Shown here: positions 43,201 to 49,644 of the stretch, in pieces
Numbering within the stretch: the first letter of the stretch is position 1
Layout: each line of letters begins with the position of its first letter
From: JAXDMK01 sp963790325
GTDB lineage: Bacteria > Actinomycetota > Acidimicrobiia > Acidimicrobiales > AC-14
Assembly (NCBI GenBank): GCA_963790325.1
Contig: CAWBNY010000003.1
Coordinates: 620,001-684,000 of the forward strand
DNA: 64,000 nucleotides
Direction of reading: 5' to 3'
Translations under genes and position numbers: made by a program
Notes under the pieces: model-generated
Told to the model about the DNA's origin: nothing
The model's database searches: none
The model's input: the letters and a program-made list of their open reading frames with translations, nothing else

Positions 43201-45034
43201 CGCCGACGGCCGTGGCGTTGATGGCGCCGTTGCCGGAGACCGTGTTGGTGGCGCTGCCGCCGGGGCCGGAGACGGCCGAGGCGTTGCCGGCGTTGCCGCC
43301 GTTGCCGCCGGCGGCGTTGATCGTCGTCGAGTTGGAGGCGGTGCCGCTGCCGCCGCTCGACGCGCTGGGCGAGAGGTTGACGGTGGCGTCGCCGCCGTCG
43401 CCGCCGCTGGCGTCGGCGATGGCGATGCTCGAGCCGCCGACGGCCGTGGCGTTGATGGCGCCGTCGCCTGTGGCCACGACCAGGTTGTTGGCGTTGCCGC
43501 CCGGGCCGGAGGTGGCGACGGCGTTGCCCCCCTGGCCGCCCTGGCCGCCGCGCACCGTCACGTTGATGGTGTTGGACGCGTTGCCGGTGGAGCCCGACGT
43601 GGCGTTGGCGTTGGAGTTGGCTCCGGTGTTGGCGGTGCTGTCGCTGCCGCCGTTGGCGGTGGAGTTGCCCGTCCCACCCGAGTTGCCGGAGCCACCCGAG
43701 GTGGTGGAGCCGTTGCCGGCGTTGCTCTGGCCGCCCAGGGCCGAGGTGCCGCTGTTGGTTCCGGTCGTTGCGTTGCCACCGTTTCCGGTGCCCGACGACG
43801 AACCGGTGCCGGCTGATGGAGAGGTCGCCGTGTTGGACGACGCTCCGCCGGTGGTACCCGCGTTGTCGCTCGCTGCGGAGGAGTCCGCGCTCCCCGAGGA
43901 ACTGCTTCCTGCTGTTGGACTGCCTGCTGCGTTTGCGCTGCCGCCGTTGCCGCCGTTGGACCTGCCGAGGCCCTTGCTCGTACCGCCGATGGCAGTGCCG
44001 GTCCCATCCCCACCGCCGATGGCGAGGACGAGGTTGTTGGCACTGCCTGCAGTGCCACCTTGATGGTCACCGCCCATTCCGATCCCGTTGGCATATCGGC
44101 CCCGTCCGATGGCGACGCAGAGGTCGTCTGCGTTGCCTCCGTTGGGACCACCAACTGCCGAGCAATCTGCGTTGCCGTTGATGGCGATGCCGGTCGTGCG
44201 GGCATCGCCGCGTGAGCCACCGGTCGACGAGGCGGAGACGTTGCCCCCGACTGCGATCACGGTGCTCGACGAGCTGTGGTTGGCGGGCGCCTGCGAGTGG
44301 CCGCTGGCGTCGCAGTTCCGACCGATGACGATCACGAGGACGTTCATCAGGTCGCCGCCCGAGACGGTGCGGCAGCGACCGTCGCGAGTGAACGTCACGC
44401 CGCTCGAGCCGGAGCCGTTGGCGCTCTCGCTGCCGGCGAGGAGCTCGGCTGCGGCGAGGCGCTCGTCGGAGTCTGCAACCGTCGACCGCAGCGACGTGTG
44501 CGTGACCCCGCTGCCGCCGGTCGAGGACCCGACGACGGTGGCGATGGCGGAGGTGAGATCGGAAGCCGGCGACGGACCGTTGGACGAGTCGGTGGCCGAC
44601 TCCGACGGCGACGCCGGCGAGGCCGACGAGAGGATGTTGGACTGGATGACGGGAGCCTGGTCGGCCGCCGCCGCCTTGGCGTCGCCTCGCCGGGAGATCA
44701 CGATCGGCGCTGCTCCATCACCCGAAGTCCCATTGGACTGGGCGCCGACGAGGAGCTGGCTGGCGCCGACCGGGGTCGCCTGGTCGGGCATCGGGGCCAG
44801 CGTCGTCGGCGTCGTGGACGGCCCTGCGGTGGCGGCTGCCTCGGTCGATGCCTCGGTCACGACCGTGGTCGTGGTGGTGCTCGCCGGTGCCACCTCCTCG
44901 GCCGCCGGGGCCTGGGCGTCGTCAGCCGATGCGGGGTGCGCACCCAGCGTGAGCAGGCAGAACCCCACCAGCAGACCCAGGAGCGCGACCCACCGCAGGG
45001 GCCTCGCTACACCGGTCGTGGGGTTGTCGCTCAC
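34226..45034 (-). CDS. Second giant (about 3,600-residue) SGDTGD-repeat surface protein, anchor frameshifted
   Basis: GTG 45034 starts a signal peptide (WVALLGLLVGFCLLTLG, cleavage after ASA at about 37); AGGAG lies somewhat far upstream. An acidic Thr-rich linker follows. Then comes a Cys-containing domain (about 200-350) with short strands such as STVIAVGGN and TTGIAINGN, and about sixteen SGDTGD-type units like those of the downstream giant. The pre-anchor SxASG repeats are present near 34660-34800. Past 34631 the frame becomes Pro-rich nonsense ending at 34226. The expected LARTG, helix and basic tail lie in another frame at 34404-34622. The shift is explained by one base missing from the second of two 36-bp copies. 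This is either a real phase or inactivating mutation or a sequence error. Product as read: secreted but not anchored. Confidence 0.75.
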   Translation of the reverse strand: MSDNPTTGVARPLRWVALLGLLVGFCLLTLGAHPASADDAQAPAAEEVAPASTTTTTVVTEASTEAAATAGPSTTPTTLAPMPDQATPVGASQLLVGAQSNGTSGDGAAPIVISRRGDAKAAAADQAPVIQSNILSSASPASPSESATDSSNGPSPASDLTSAIATVVGSSTGGSGVTHTSLRSTVADSDERLAAAELLAGSESANGSGSSGVTFTRDGRCRTVSGGDLMNVLVIVIGRNCDASGHSQAPANHSSSSTVIAVGGNVSASSTGGSRGDARTTGIAINGNADCSAVGGPNGGNADDLCVAIGRGRYANGIGMGGDHQGGTAGSANNLVLAIGGGDGTGTAIGGTSKGLGRSNGGNGGSANAAGSPTAGSSSSGSADSSAASDNAGTTGGASSNTATSPSAGTGSSSGTGNGGNATTGTNSGTSALGGQSNAGNGSTTSGGSGNSGGTGNSTANGGSDSTANTGANSNANATSGSTGNASNTINVTVRGGQGGQGGNAVATSGPGGNANNLVVATGDGAINATAVGGSSIAIADASGGDGGDATVNLSPSASSGGSGTASNSTTINAAGGNGGNAGNASAVSGPGGSATNTVSGNGAINATAVGGSSIAIADASGGDGGDVDITVKPTATSGGTGGTGDATAQSSATNSGITGAASSGSTSNPIATSGNSGATGGTGNATGTNTAANDGLLGRATSAGGPVTSGTSGTSGGSGNATADGDAGSVANTGASSTATATSGDSGDVTNTTVVGAVGGNAGLGGNASAVSGTAGSANQTVTGGGTAPVTAKVVGGSSIATANGNGGDGGDVEVDVRPTAISGNTGNASAQSSASNSGTTGPATSSSSSNPIATTGTSGSTGPTGNATGTTTAGNSAVLGGAAAVGGPVGSGSSGGTGTTGGATADGTADSVANTGAHANATATSGDTGDATNNTTVAALGGNGADATGNTATATSGVAGAATNVVAGNSAAITASTVGGSSVATGDASGGDAGSIDVTVSPIAITGNSGNASAQSSANNSGTTGAANSSSTSNPVATSGNSGTSGPTGNASSTTTADNSSILGTAAALGGVATSGGSGNTGVTGGADAIGTAPSTANTGANADANATSGRTGDARNDTTIIGIGGSAGDGGDATATSSTAGPATSAIAGSFDTLDASAVGGSSVAIANGGGGDGGDVSATVSPTAISGNSGDVTAQASATNTGTTGPATSSSTSNPVATSGNSGNSGATGNADSTVTATNDGILGTAIAVGGTAGSGASGTTGDTGAANADGLADSTANTGARAAADTVSGDTGTAANRTGGLARTTDGGRGGSAEASAGAGAPVTHAIGGTGTTTATTIAGTSVADADGEGGDGGTFTAVSDPTAVTGDSGDATAQVSATNSGRTGAAGSSSSSNPVAGSGRSGDTGPSGSSTSDISATNTADLGTALVIQATVNGVLGTGSGGTGSGDTGSSGTTGAATADADVTSVANTGAHAGSDATSGVTGDATNEITIVATGGDGGDGGTGTATTGAAGTAATTNTGTGPSIVSTVGGSSVANIDVSGGDGGDVTLTASPVAVSGSSGSSTAQASATNTGATGDAASSASAAPSATSGNSGATAASGDSTSTRTATNTGLFGTAVVAATGSGGSGGSGDSGSTGASTGAAEVGSDANSGSLADAGSSSGSGDTGSAANSVTLIGAGGDGGDGGDGAVATAAAGGNATTTVLGGTGVVVATTTGGSSIATVSAAGGDGGDVSVTASPVARTGDSGSAAARTSTTNSGATGDAASSASSDPSATSGSSGATLGSGGSSGDTGDVVVAGEAASVANTGARSEADAGSGRSGDAANNLLLIGVGGPGGDGGDGATAVAGPGGDATLDLTGGTGLVVSEVTGGSSLATVNADGGDGGDIFVTAAPEATSGNTGATVAQSSATNTGTTGDAASNATSSPTGRSGNSGDTGASGATTSTTSATNSGIFGTAGVVGTATGAATDTATATNSAPFGTALVVPVPVPGASLEIGSGDTGSTGPTGSVDVAGEAESIANTGADSHAAATSADSGTATNTIGVVSVGGSGADGGDDLTATSGPGGTAAATLTGSTGDVVSYVTGGASVATTTADGGDAGDTVLTLAPVATSGSTGAATAQSSATNTGATGDAASSAASSPTGRSGDSGATGATGPVSVTRTATNTALFGTALVASLDGSIASGDSGDSGATGPVDVDGEAESIANSGAESYAEADSGSSGAVTNDIDVLTFGTDGGEGGTGGSATSVDGGAATSTVTGGTATVLVDTTGGSSLALASADGGDGGDFLVSAAPVATSGATGAAVAQTSATNDGATGAAVSTATSSPAGGSGNSGSSGGTGAVTTARTAVNTSLLGDALVVDDPGATTASGNSGATGATGDVDVDAEAESMGNSGAAATSDAGSGESGPAGNRIVVVSVALGGGGPGGSSSSTSGGGGPATADVTAGADTTAAITTGGSSIAITDVSGGRGGDAAIHAAPVATSGASGPAIAQSSATNTGATGPAASTATASPTATSGNSGPSGATGAVTSNATASNTAPALGSALVTGSNSRSGDSGGTGGTGSAEVDAVADSAGNSGAHGDADADSGDSGPAANLLVLAAGGGPGGPGGATASRALSGPGGTATATAAAATGPVAVVTTAGSTIATLDATGGRGGEGTIHADPVATTGATGAATGQSSATNTGATGPAASAATTSPAATSGNSGASGATGPATLTVGASNNALLGTAVAGAGSTGSGSSGGTGGTGAAVSDSEGESAANTGAHSDADADSGDSGPAANELVLLATGGPGAAGGNGTAVAGGPGGDATSTVTGGAGETTVVTRAGSSVALGDVGGGAGGNGTVTAAPLATSGDSGPATAQSSATNSGATGPATSTATANPTAASGASGVSGPTGRSDVTATATNTAILGLAAALVGDTTAGSGDSGPTGGTGSADAGGEVDSLANSGAGAGSDTRSGESGPAANTIAALVAGGEAGPGGTSTATSADGGEATSDVSTADDALVATIAGSSIAIADAPGGAGGDSEVTLAPRASSGRSGGATSQSSATNSGATGPATSTATSAPVARSGNSGASGATGPVALTASAVSSGLGGSALVGSVAPAGTSGTSGATGSTGPASADGGADSTANSGADGAADALSGATGDAANTLGATVSGGNGALSGGPSAAASGLGGAATLVGSLPAGARVVTFPGSTVAFADADAGAGGDAVVTAAPSATSGASGSAAARVSATNSGRTGAATSTADAAPASLSGSSGPSGATGASNTSPTASNSALLGTATVGLGTATTLLAAPSADAVEDESEPQIAMQLVSGSLAGGGGTAGSGSGTAGTGATNGTGGSGAGVAAGSGGGSTAGSGSGSGSGTGTGSGHGLGAGGGGGGEQASNTPTPEASNTPADGLASGGATADPTSVASGCAVATDHSVASGCARAHDHSTASGRSTAAGGSVASGCATAVDDSTASGGATGSTTPPPPGAPALPGPAPTTTVPPAMSTTSSPPPPPPPPASSPAPAPTPPCSFAWRPPSFSWAPCCSPAGAVAGPPAPTPSNTPTAPSPPGSASPPPLASGTSRSPPLTAKCLVRRVSSPRPRRGRSYFPRT
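34404..34622 (-). other. Out-of-frame sorting signal belonging to the second giant protein
   Basis: Read in the frame one base off the giant ORF, this stretch gives VDDSTASGGAC, a His/Asp linker, GELARTGADATLL, a Leu/Ala helix and CGRRRR. It matches the pre-anchor and LAxTG ends of the other two proteins, including the Cys residue needed for the C-x13-C pair. No stop follows in this frame until the downstream giant gene, so its natural end is unclear. Confidence 0.75.
34596..34666 (-). repeat. 36-bp tandem duplication with a one-base deletion
   Basis: Copy one (34631-34666) is 36 bp and encodes ATAVDDSTASGG. Copy two (34596-34630) is identical except for one missing C (ACCGGGTC against ACCGCGGTC), so it is 35 bp. 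The length difference shifts the reading frame. Confidence 0.92.
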
Positions 45035-45071
45035 GCTGTGTCTGACTTCTCCTACGGGCGTTGCCGGGGCG

Positions 45072-45091
45072 CGAAGGGCGAAATCCCTTCG
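45072..45091 (-). promoter_or_regulatory. Leader hairpin of the second giant gene
   Basis: CGAAGGG and CCCTTCG pair around a six-base loop in the 5' leader, between the promoter and the start at 45034. The downstream giant gene has a similar short leader hairpin, so this may be an mRNA-stability or translation element. Confidence 0.4.
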
Positions 45092-45104
45092 GCTGGATGT
45101 GAGA

Positions 45105-45133
45105 TTTCTAGCACGGGGCTCCGGGGGTGACAA
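45105..45133 (-). promoter_or_regulatory. Promoter of the second giant gene
   Basis: Read on the minus strand: TTGTCA, a 17-base spacer, TAGAAA(T), about 65-70 bases before GTG 45034. This is the best-spaced vegetative-type promoter I see in the window. It lies in a 200-bp gap after the lipoprotein gene. Confidence 0.6.
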
Positions 45134-45234
45134 GGCACTCTCGTGCCCTCTGACCTGGACTTTCGTCCTGTTGGAGCCCTGTTGGAGAACCAACACTTCG
45201 CGTTGGACAGGAGGCCGCGGTTTTCCCCAGGAGG

Positions 45235-46128
45235 TCAGCGGCGGGACGGCCAGCTGAGGCCGATCTCCATCGGGGGCATCTCCATCGCGCCCACGTTGCG
45301 CACCGTCAGGCGGGCATCGGACCGCCCGTCGAGCGTGGAGGTGATGGCCAGAGCTCCCCCGCCCTCGACGATGGCGAGCACCCGCGAGGGACCCGACGGA
45401 AGCCCCGACTGCACCGTCAACCGGGGTCGGGCGTCCCGTCCGTCGGCCTTCAGGACGAAGTTTCCCGGCCCCGTCGGGGTCAGTTCGAAGGCGATCTCGG
45501 AGGCCTCCGAGGGGGCCATCGGAGGGGTCACGACGGTGATGGAATCGCCCTCGGGGACGTAGATCAGGGTCATCTCGGCGACCCGGACGGGGTCGTCGAC
45601 GGCCCGGAGGAGGAGCCCGGAGGAGCCTTCCGGGAGGCCCACGGAGGCGGCCCGGCCGTCGGTCACGATGACGCAACCGGCCTCGTCGGGGGTGTCCGAG
45701 ATGCCCTCGACGGGACACGCCAGGACCCTGTTGGAGGGCCCCGCCACCCCCCTCGCGACGACCTCGACGGTGGCCCCGGACGTCTCCAGGAGCACCCGCA
45801 GGCCGGGCCCGAGGAGGGTCGCGCCGACCACCGTGAAGGCCACCGACCCCTCCGGCGGGACGGGCCGGGAGGTGGTCGGATCGGTCGTCGGGACCCCTCC
45901 GGTGGCGCTCGGGGAGGGACTGATGGAGGCGTCCGGAGCGTCCCTCGACGGCGCTCCCCCGCCGCTGCAAGCCCCCACGGAGAGGCCCAACAGGACCGCT
46001 CCGACGCCCCGTCCGAGGCCGGCCGAGGCTCTCCCGACCCCGCCGTTCCGTGTCGCCGAGGTGTCGCCGGACGACCCGTAGGCGACCCGAAAGCGTCCGC
46101 CGACGACCCCCCGCACGACCCCGTCCAT
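45235..46128 (-). CDS. Putative lipoprotein upstream of the giant genes
   Basis: A 297-residue protein. ATG 46128 follows GAGGTG very closely. A late signal segment (VGAVLLGLSVGAC) ends in a plausible lipobox Cys at about residue 55, followed by a Ser/Pro/Thr linker. The soluble part has strands (SVAFTVVGATLLGPGLRVLLE, VLAIVEGGGALAITSTLDG) and two Cys (LACPVEGI and EAGC), and ends in SWPSRR. No family recognised. The first 40 residues lie in a duplicated DNA segment (see the repeat at 46046-46218). It is on the same strand as the giant genes and could be a membrane-side partner, but that rests on position only. Confidence 0.6.
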   Translation of the reverse strand: MDGVVRGVVGGRFRVAYGSSGDTSATRNGGVGRASAGLGRGVGAVLLGLSVGACSGGGAPSRDAPDASISPSPSATGGVPTTDPTTSRPVPPEGSVAFTVVGATLLGPGLRVLLETSGATVEVVARGVAGPSNRVLACPVEGISDTPDEAGCVIVTDGRAASVGLPEGSSGLLLRAVDDPVRVAEMTLIYVPEGDSITVVTPPMAPSEASEIAFELTPTGPGNFVLKADGRDARPRLTVQSGLPSGPSRVLAIVEGGGALAITSTLDGRSDARLTVRNVGAMEMPPMEIGLSWPSRR

Positions 46129-46218
46129 CACCTCGCAGCCCTCCTGTTCCGTGTCGCGGAAGCATCGCCGGGCGACCCGTGAGAGACCCGGAAGCGGAGG
46201 CCGACACCCCCCGGAACG
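46046..46218. repeat. Imperfect direct repeat of about 70 bp beside the tRNA genes
   Basis: 46046-46117 and 46147-46218 are about 80 per cent identical by eye (both begin TTCCGTGTCGC and share TCGCCGG-CGACCCGT). The first copy lies in the lipoprotein gene's 5' end and the second just upstream of it, before tRNA-Ile2. Confidence 0.75.
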
Positions 46219-46279
46219 CAACGCCGGCGGTCGGCCGAGAACCGCCGCAGGCGGCCCCAGCGCGAGGCGGAACGGGCTG

Positions 46280-46352
46280 TGGGCCCGGCTGGGATCGAAC
46301 CAGCGACCGAGGGATTATGAGTCCCCTGCTCTGACCACTGAGCTACGGGCCC
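46280..46352 (-). tRNA. tRNA-Ile2 (CAU anticodon), or elongator tRNA-Met
   Basis: A complete 73-nt cloverleaf: acceptor GGGCCCG/CGGGCCC, D arm GCTC/GAGC, anticodon arm GGGGA-CTCATAA-TCCCT, T arm GCTGG-TTCGATC-CCAGC and discriminator A. CCA is not encoded. The anticodon is CAT. The AGAGCAGGGGACTCATAATC core resembles tRNA-Ile2, which is read as AUA after lysidine modification, more than elongator Met, but this is by memory. Confidence 0.9.
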
Positions 46353-46375
46353 ATGGGAGCCTGGCTCCAACAACG

Positions 46376-46448
46376 CTCCGGGGGTGGGACTCGAACCCAC
46401 AACAAACGGCTTAACAGGCCGGCGCTCTGCCGATTGAGCTACCCCGGA
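46376..46448 (-). tRNA. tRNA-Asn (GUU anticodon)
   Basis: A 73-nt cloverleaf: acceptor TCCGGGG/CCCCGGA, D arm GCTC/GAGC, anticodon loop CTGTTAA, T arm GTGGG-TTCGAGT-CCCAC and discriminator G. CCA is not encoded. One C-T mismatch at the top of the anticodon stem. It lies 23 bases upstream of the tRNA-Ile2 gene on the same strand. Confidence 0.93.
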
Positions 46449-46593
46449 AGACGAGCCCAACGTAGCAGCGACCGGCCCGCCGACCCGGCGGCACCGGGGC
46501 GCCGAGGCCCGCCCACCGCCGAGCCGTGCCCCAAGGAACGGGAGGGCGCCGGCGCGCAACGCACCGCCGGGGCCGTTGATCCGGGGGGCCGTC

Positions 46594-46611
46594 GGGGGGC
46601 AGGCGCCCCCC
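46594..46611 (-). terminator. rpoD terminator hairpin
   Basis: GGGGGG and CCCCCC pair around a six-base loop four bases beyond the rpoD stop. There is no T tract. Confidence 0.55.
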
Positions 46612-46615
46612 ATTG

Positions 46616-47896
46616 TCACTCCTCGTCGAGGTAATCCCGCAGCTTCTGGCTGCGGATGGGGTGACGGAGCTTGGCCAACGTCTTGGCCTCGATCTGGCGG
46701 ATGCGCTCGCGGGTGACGCCGAACTCCCGACCGACCTCCTCCAGCGTCCGCACCTGCCCGTCCTCGAGACCGAAACGCAGCCGCACGACCTGCCGCTCCC
46801 GCTCGCTCAGCTCCTCCAACGCCTCCCCCACCGCCTCCGACAACAGCGCCCGGGCGGCCGCGTCCGCTGGCGCGACGGCCTGTTGGTCCTCGATGAAGTC
46901 GCCCAGCGAGGAGTCGTCCTCCTGGCCCACGGGCGTCTCCAGGGACACCGGTTCCTGGGCGATCCGTTGGATCTCCCGCACCCGGGCCGGGGGCATGTCG
47001 ACCTTGGCCGCCAGCTCCTCCACCGTCGGTTCGCGGCCCAGCTCCTGGAGCAGGACCCGTTGCATCCGCAGCACCGTGTTGATCGTCTCGACCATGTGGA
47101 CGGGGATCCGGATGGTTCGAGCCTGGTCGGCGATGGCCCGGGTGATGGCCTGGCGGATCCACCACGTGGCGTACGTGGAGAACTTGAAGCCCTTGGTGTG
47201 GTCGAACTTCTCCACCGCCCGGATGAGGCCCAGGTTGCCCTCCTGGATCAGGTCGAGGAACAACAACCCCCGGCCCATGTGGCGCTTGGCGATGGACACC
47301 ACCAGCCGCAGGTTGGCCTCGATCAGGGCCTTCTTGGCCTGGAACCCGTCGGCCACCAGCCGCTCCAACGGGGCCGCCTCCGAGTCGGGGATCCCGTCGG
47401 GGCCGTAGGCGAACTCCAACGCGGCGATGCCCGCCACCGCCTGCAGTCCGGCCTCGATGCGCTGCGCCAGCGCCACCTCCTCGGGACCGGTGAGGAGGCT
47501 CACCTTGCCGATCTCCTTGAGGTAGGTGCGCACCGGATCCGACGACCCGCCGGTGCGGGCGCTGTCGGCCCGGCCCCCCAGGGGGCTCCCGTCGGGCCCT
47601 CGCTCGGTCACCGGCCGCGCCGGGCGGGGGGAGGGCCGGCCGGTGCCGTTGGGGGCGGTGCCGGTGGGGAGCAGCTCGTCGATCTCTTCGATGCTCTCGT
47701 CCAACTGGATCCCCTCGGCCGCCAGGCGGTGCCTGACGCTGTCGATCACACCTCGGCTCAACTCGACGTTCCTCAGAACCGTCATGACCTCGTCGGCGGT
47801 GAGGGAGCCGCGGGCTCGACCCCTCATCAACAGGTCCTCGAACGCTTCGGTCGGGACGTCGCCCAGGTGCGGATGAGCCCCGTTCGGCTGGCTCAT
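46616..47896 (-). CDS. rpoD: RNA polymerase primary sigma factor (sigma-70)
   Basis: A 426-residue group 1 sigma factor. In order: a region 1.1-like N terminus, a Pro/Gly linker, region 1.2 (DPVRTYLKEIG), region 2 (LVVSIAKRHMGRGLLFLDLI, FKFSTYATWWIRQAITRAIA, which recognises the -10), region 3, and region 4 (LSERERQVVRLRFGL, then VTRERIRQIEAKTLAKLRHP, which reads the -35). ATG 47896 overlaps the dnaG stop (ATGA), so the two are co-translated. Confidence 0.96.
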   Translation of the reverse strand: MSQPNGAHPHLGDVPTEAFEDLLMRGRARGSLTADEVMTVLRNVELSRGVIDSVRHRLAAEGIQLDESIEEIDELLPTGTAPNGTGRPSPRPARPVTERGPDGSPLGGRADSARTGGSSDPVRTYLKEIGKVSLLTGPEEVALAQRIEAGLQAVAGIAALEFAYGPDGIPDSEAAPLERLVADGFQAKKALIEANLRLVVSIAKRHMGRGLLFLDLIQEGNLGLIRAVEKFDHTKGFKFSTYATWWIRQAITRAIADQARTIRIPVHMVETINTVLRMQRVLLQELGREPTVEELAAKVDMPPARVREIQRIAQEPVSLETPVGQEDDSSLGDFIEDQQAVAPADAAARALLSEAVGEALEELSERERQVVRLRFGLEDGQVRTLEEVGREFGVTRERIRQIEAKTLAKLRHPIRSQKLRDYLDEE

Positions 47897-49644
47897 ACCT
47901 GCTGCTCCTCGAACCGGTCGACAAGCCAGCGTACCAACCGTCCGGTCGCATCCGGCGCGGTGGCGGGGTCCCGCAGCTCCTCGACCGCCAGCTTGAGCCA
48001 GCCGACGGCGTCGGCGTAGCCCATGGGGTCGGCCGACTGGCGGGCGCTGGCATCCAGATCGCCGATCGCCCGCCGGGCCGCCTCCTCCGCCAGGCGGGCC
48101 ATGACGTCGTCGGCATCGGCCTCGTCGTCCTCCACCGCCAGCCGTTGGAGCAGGACGGCCACCGCCGGCTCGGCCCCCGAGATGGCCTCGTGGAGGGTGG
48201 TCGACCGGCAGAGGGCCCGGTACCCGGCGAGCATCGTGGGATCGGTGAAGAGAACCTCGTGGAGGCGGGACGCGACCCGTTCCGGGTGGTGAACGGCCAC
48301 CCGCAGCGCCTCCCGCTCGGGCCCCCCCGGGGGCCGCACCGCCCGCCGGGGCGCCCCCTCCGCCGCCGCCGGTCGGCCCTCCAACAGCCGCCGCAGCCGG
48401 TCGGCGGGGATGCGCACCCGATCGGCGACCTGCATCACGTACTGGTCGCGGACGAGATCGCTCGGGTGCTCCCGGACCACCGCCATGGCCGTCTCGGCGG
48501 CCTTGGCCCGGCCCTCGGCGGTGCGCACGTCGGCCCCGGCCAGAGCCCGCTCGAGGCGGAAGGAGAGGAACGGACGGGCGTCGTCGACCGCCTGGCGCAG
48601 GGCCTCGGGATCGGTTTGGGCCAGGCTGCCGGGGTCGGCGCCGGCAGGCAGGGCGGCCACCGCGATGTCGACCTCGAACCGGCGCTCCCACTCGTAGAAC
48701 CTGGCCGCCGCGTTCTGCCCGGCGGCGTCGGCGTCGTAGGCCAGCACCACCCGCCGGGCGAAGTTCTTCAGGGTCCGGAAGTGGTCCTCGGTGAGGGCCG
48801 TCCCGCAGGTGGCCACCGCCCGCGGCCGGCCCGCGGTGGCCAGCCCGATGACGTCGGTGTAACCCTCGCAGACCACCACCTCGCCGGCCGTGACGATGTC
48901 GGCCTTGGACCAGTTGAGCCCGTAGAGGGTCCGGCTCTTGGCGTAGAGATGGGATTCCGGGGAGTTCTTGTACTTCGGCCCCTGGGCGCCGGGCAGGGCC
49001 CTTCCCCCGAAGGCGATGGCATCGCCCCGCACGTCGAAGATGGGGAACAGGAGCCGGCCCCGGAACTCGTCCTGCTGACGGCCGATGCTGTTGATCCGGC
49101 CCAGGCCGCAGTCGGCGAGGACGTCGGACGGCAACCGCAGGGCCTTGCTCAGGGCGTCCCAGTCGTCGGGCGCCCACCCCAGGCGGTAGGCCCGGACGAC
49201 CTCGCCGTCGTAGCCCCGGCTGCGCAGGTACGCCCTCGCCGGTGCTGCGTCGCGGCCGGTCAGCAGCCGCTCGTGGTACCACTCGACCGCCTTCGCCATG
49301 GCTTCCAACAGGGTCGCCCGCCGCTGGCGCTCCTGGGACACGGCGACCGTGTCGTAGCGGACCTGGATGCCCGCCCGGGCCGCCAGCCGCTCCACCGCGT
49401 CGGCGAAGTCGAGGTGTTCGACCTCCTGCACGAAGCGGATGGCGTCGCCCCCCGCCCCGCAGCCGAAGCAGTAGTACAGCCCCTCCTCGGCGTTGACCGA
49501 GAACGACCCCGACTTCTCGGTGTGGAACGGGCACAGCCCCACCCACCGCCGCCCCACCCGCTTGAGGGCGATGTGCTCCGACGCCACCGCCACGAAGTCG
49601 GTGGCCGCCCGCACCCGTGCGATGTCGTCGGCGACGATGCCCAT
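47893..49644 (-). CDS. dnaG: DNA primase
   Basis: Makes RNA primers at the replication fork. A 583-residue protein with an N-terminal CHC2 zinc finger (Cys38, His41, Cys59, Cys62 in LCPFHTEKSGSF and YCFGCGAGGD), a catalytic core and a TOPRIM domain (VVVCEGYTDVIGL and LAYDADAAGQNA). The C-terminal helicase-binding region is less conserved. ATG 49644 has only a weak upstream site, with a TAGGCC box very close. The dnaG-rpoD order is an old macromolecular-synthesis arrangement, here without rpsU. Confidence 0.96.
   Translation of the reverse strand: MGIVADDIARVRAATDFVAVASEHIALKRVGRRWVGLCPFHTEKSGSFSVNAEEGLYYCFGCGAGGDAIRFVQEVEHLDFADAVERLAARAGIQVRYDTVAVSQERQRRATLLEAMAKAVEWYHERLLTGRDAAPARAYLRSRGYDGEVVRAYRLGWAPDDWDALSKALRLPSDVLADCGLGRINSIGRQQDEFRGRLLFPIFDVRGDAIAFGGRALPGAQGPKYKNSPESHLYAKSRTLYGLNWSKADIVTAGEVVVCEGYTDVIGLATAGRPRAVATCGTALTEDHFRTLKNFARRVVLAYDADAAGQNAAARFYEWERRFEVDIAVAALPAGADPGSLAQTDPEALRQAVDDARPFLSFRLERALAGADVRTAEGRAKAAETAMAVVREHPSDLVRDQYVMQVADRVRIPADRLRRLLEGRPAAAEGAPRRAVRPPGGPEREALRVAVHHPERVASRLHEVLFTDPTMLAGYRALCRSTTLHEAISGAEPAVAVLLQRLAVEDDEADADDVMARLAEEAARRAIGDLDASARQSADPMGYADAVGWLKLAVEELRDPATAPDATGRLVRWLVDRFEEQQV

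Noticed and set aside
21486..45034. Collagen-like (Gly-X-Y) or RTX calcium-binding repeats
   Set aside because: Glycine is not at every third position over long stretches, and the GGxGxDxxx nonapeptide of RTX is not seen.
21486..45034. One fused polyprotein
   Set aside because: The downstream giant has its own promoter, ribosome site and signal peptide; fusion requires correcting the shift and then reading through a sorting signal.
46280..46448. tRNA-flanked integrative island with att sites enclosing the giant genes
   Set aside because: I found no second copy of the tRNA 3' end and no integrase in the window.
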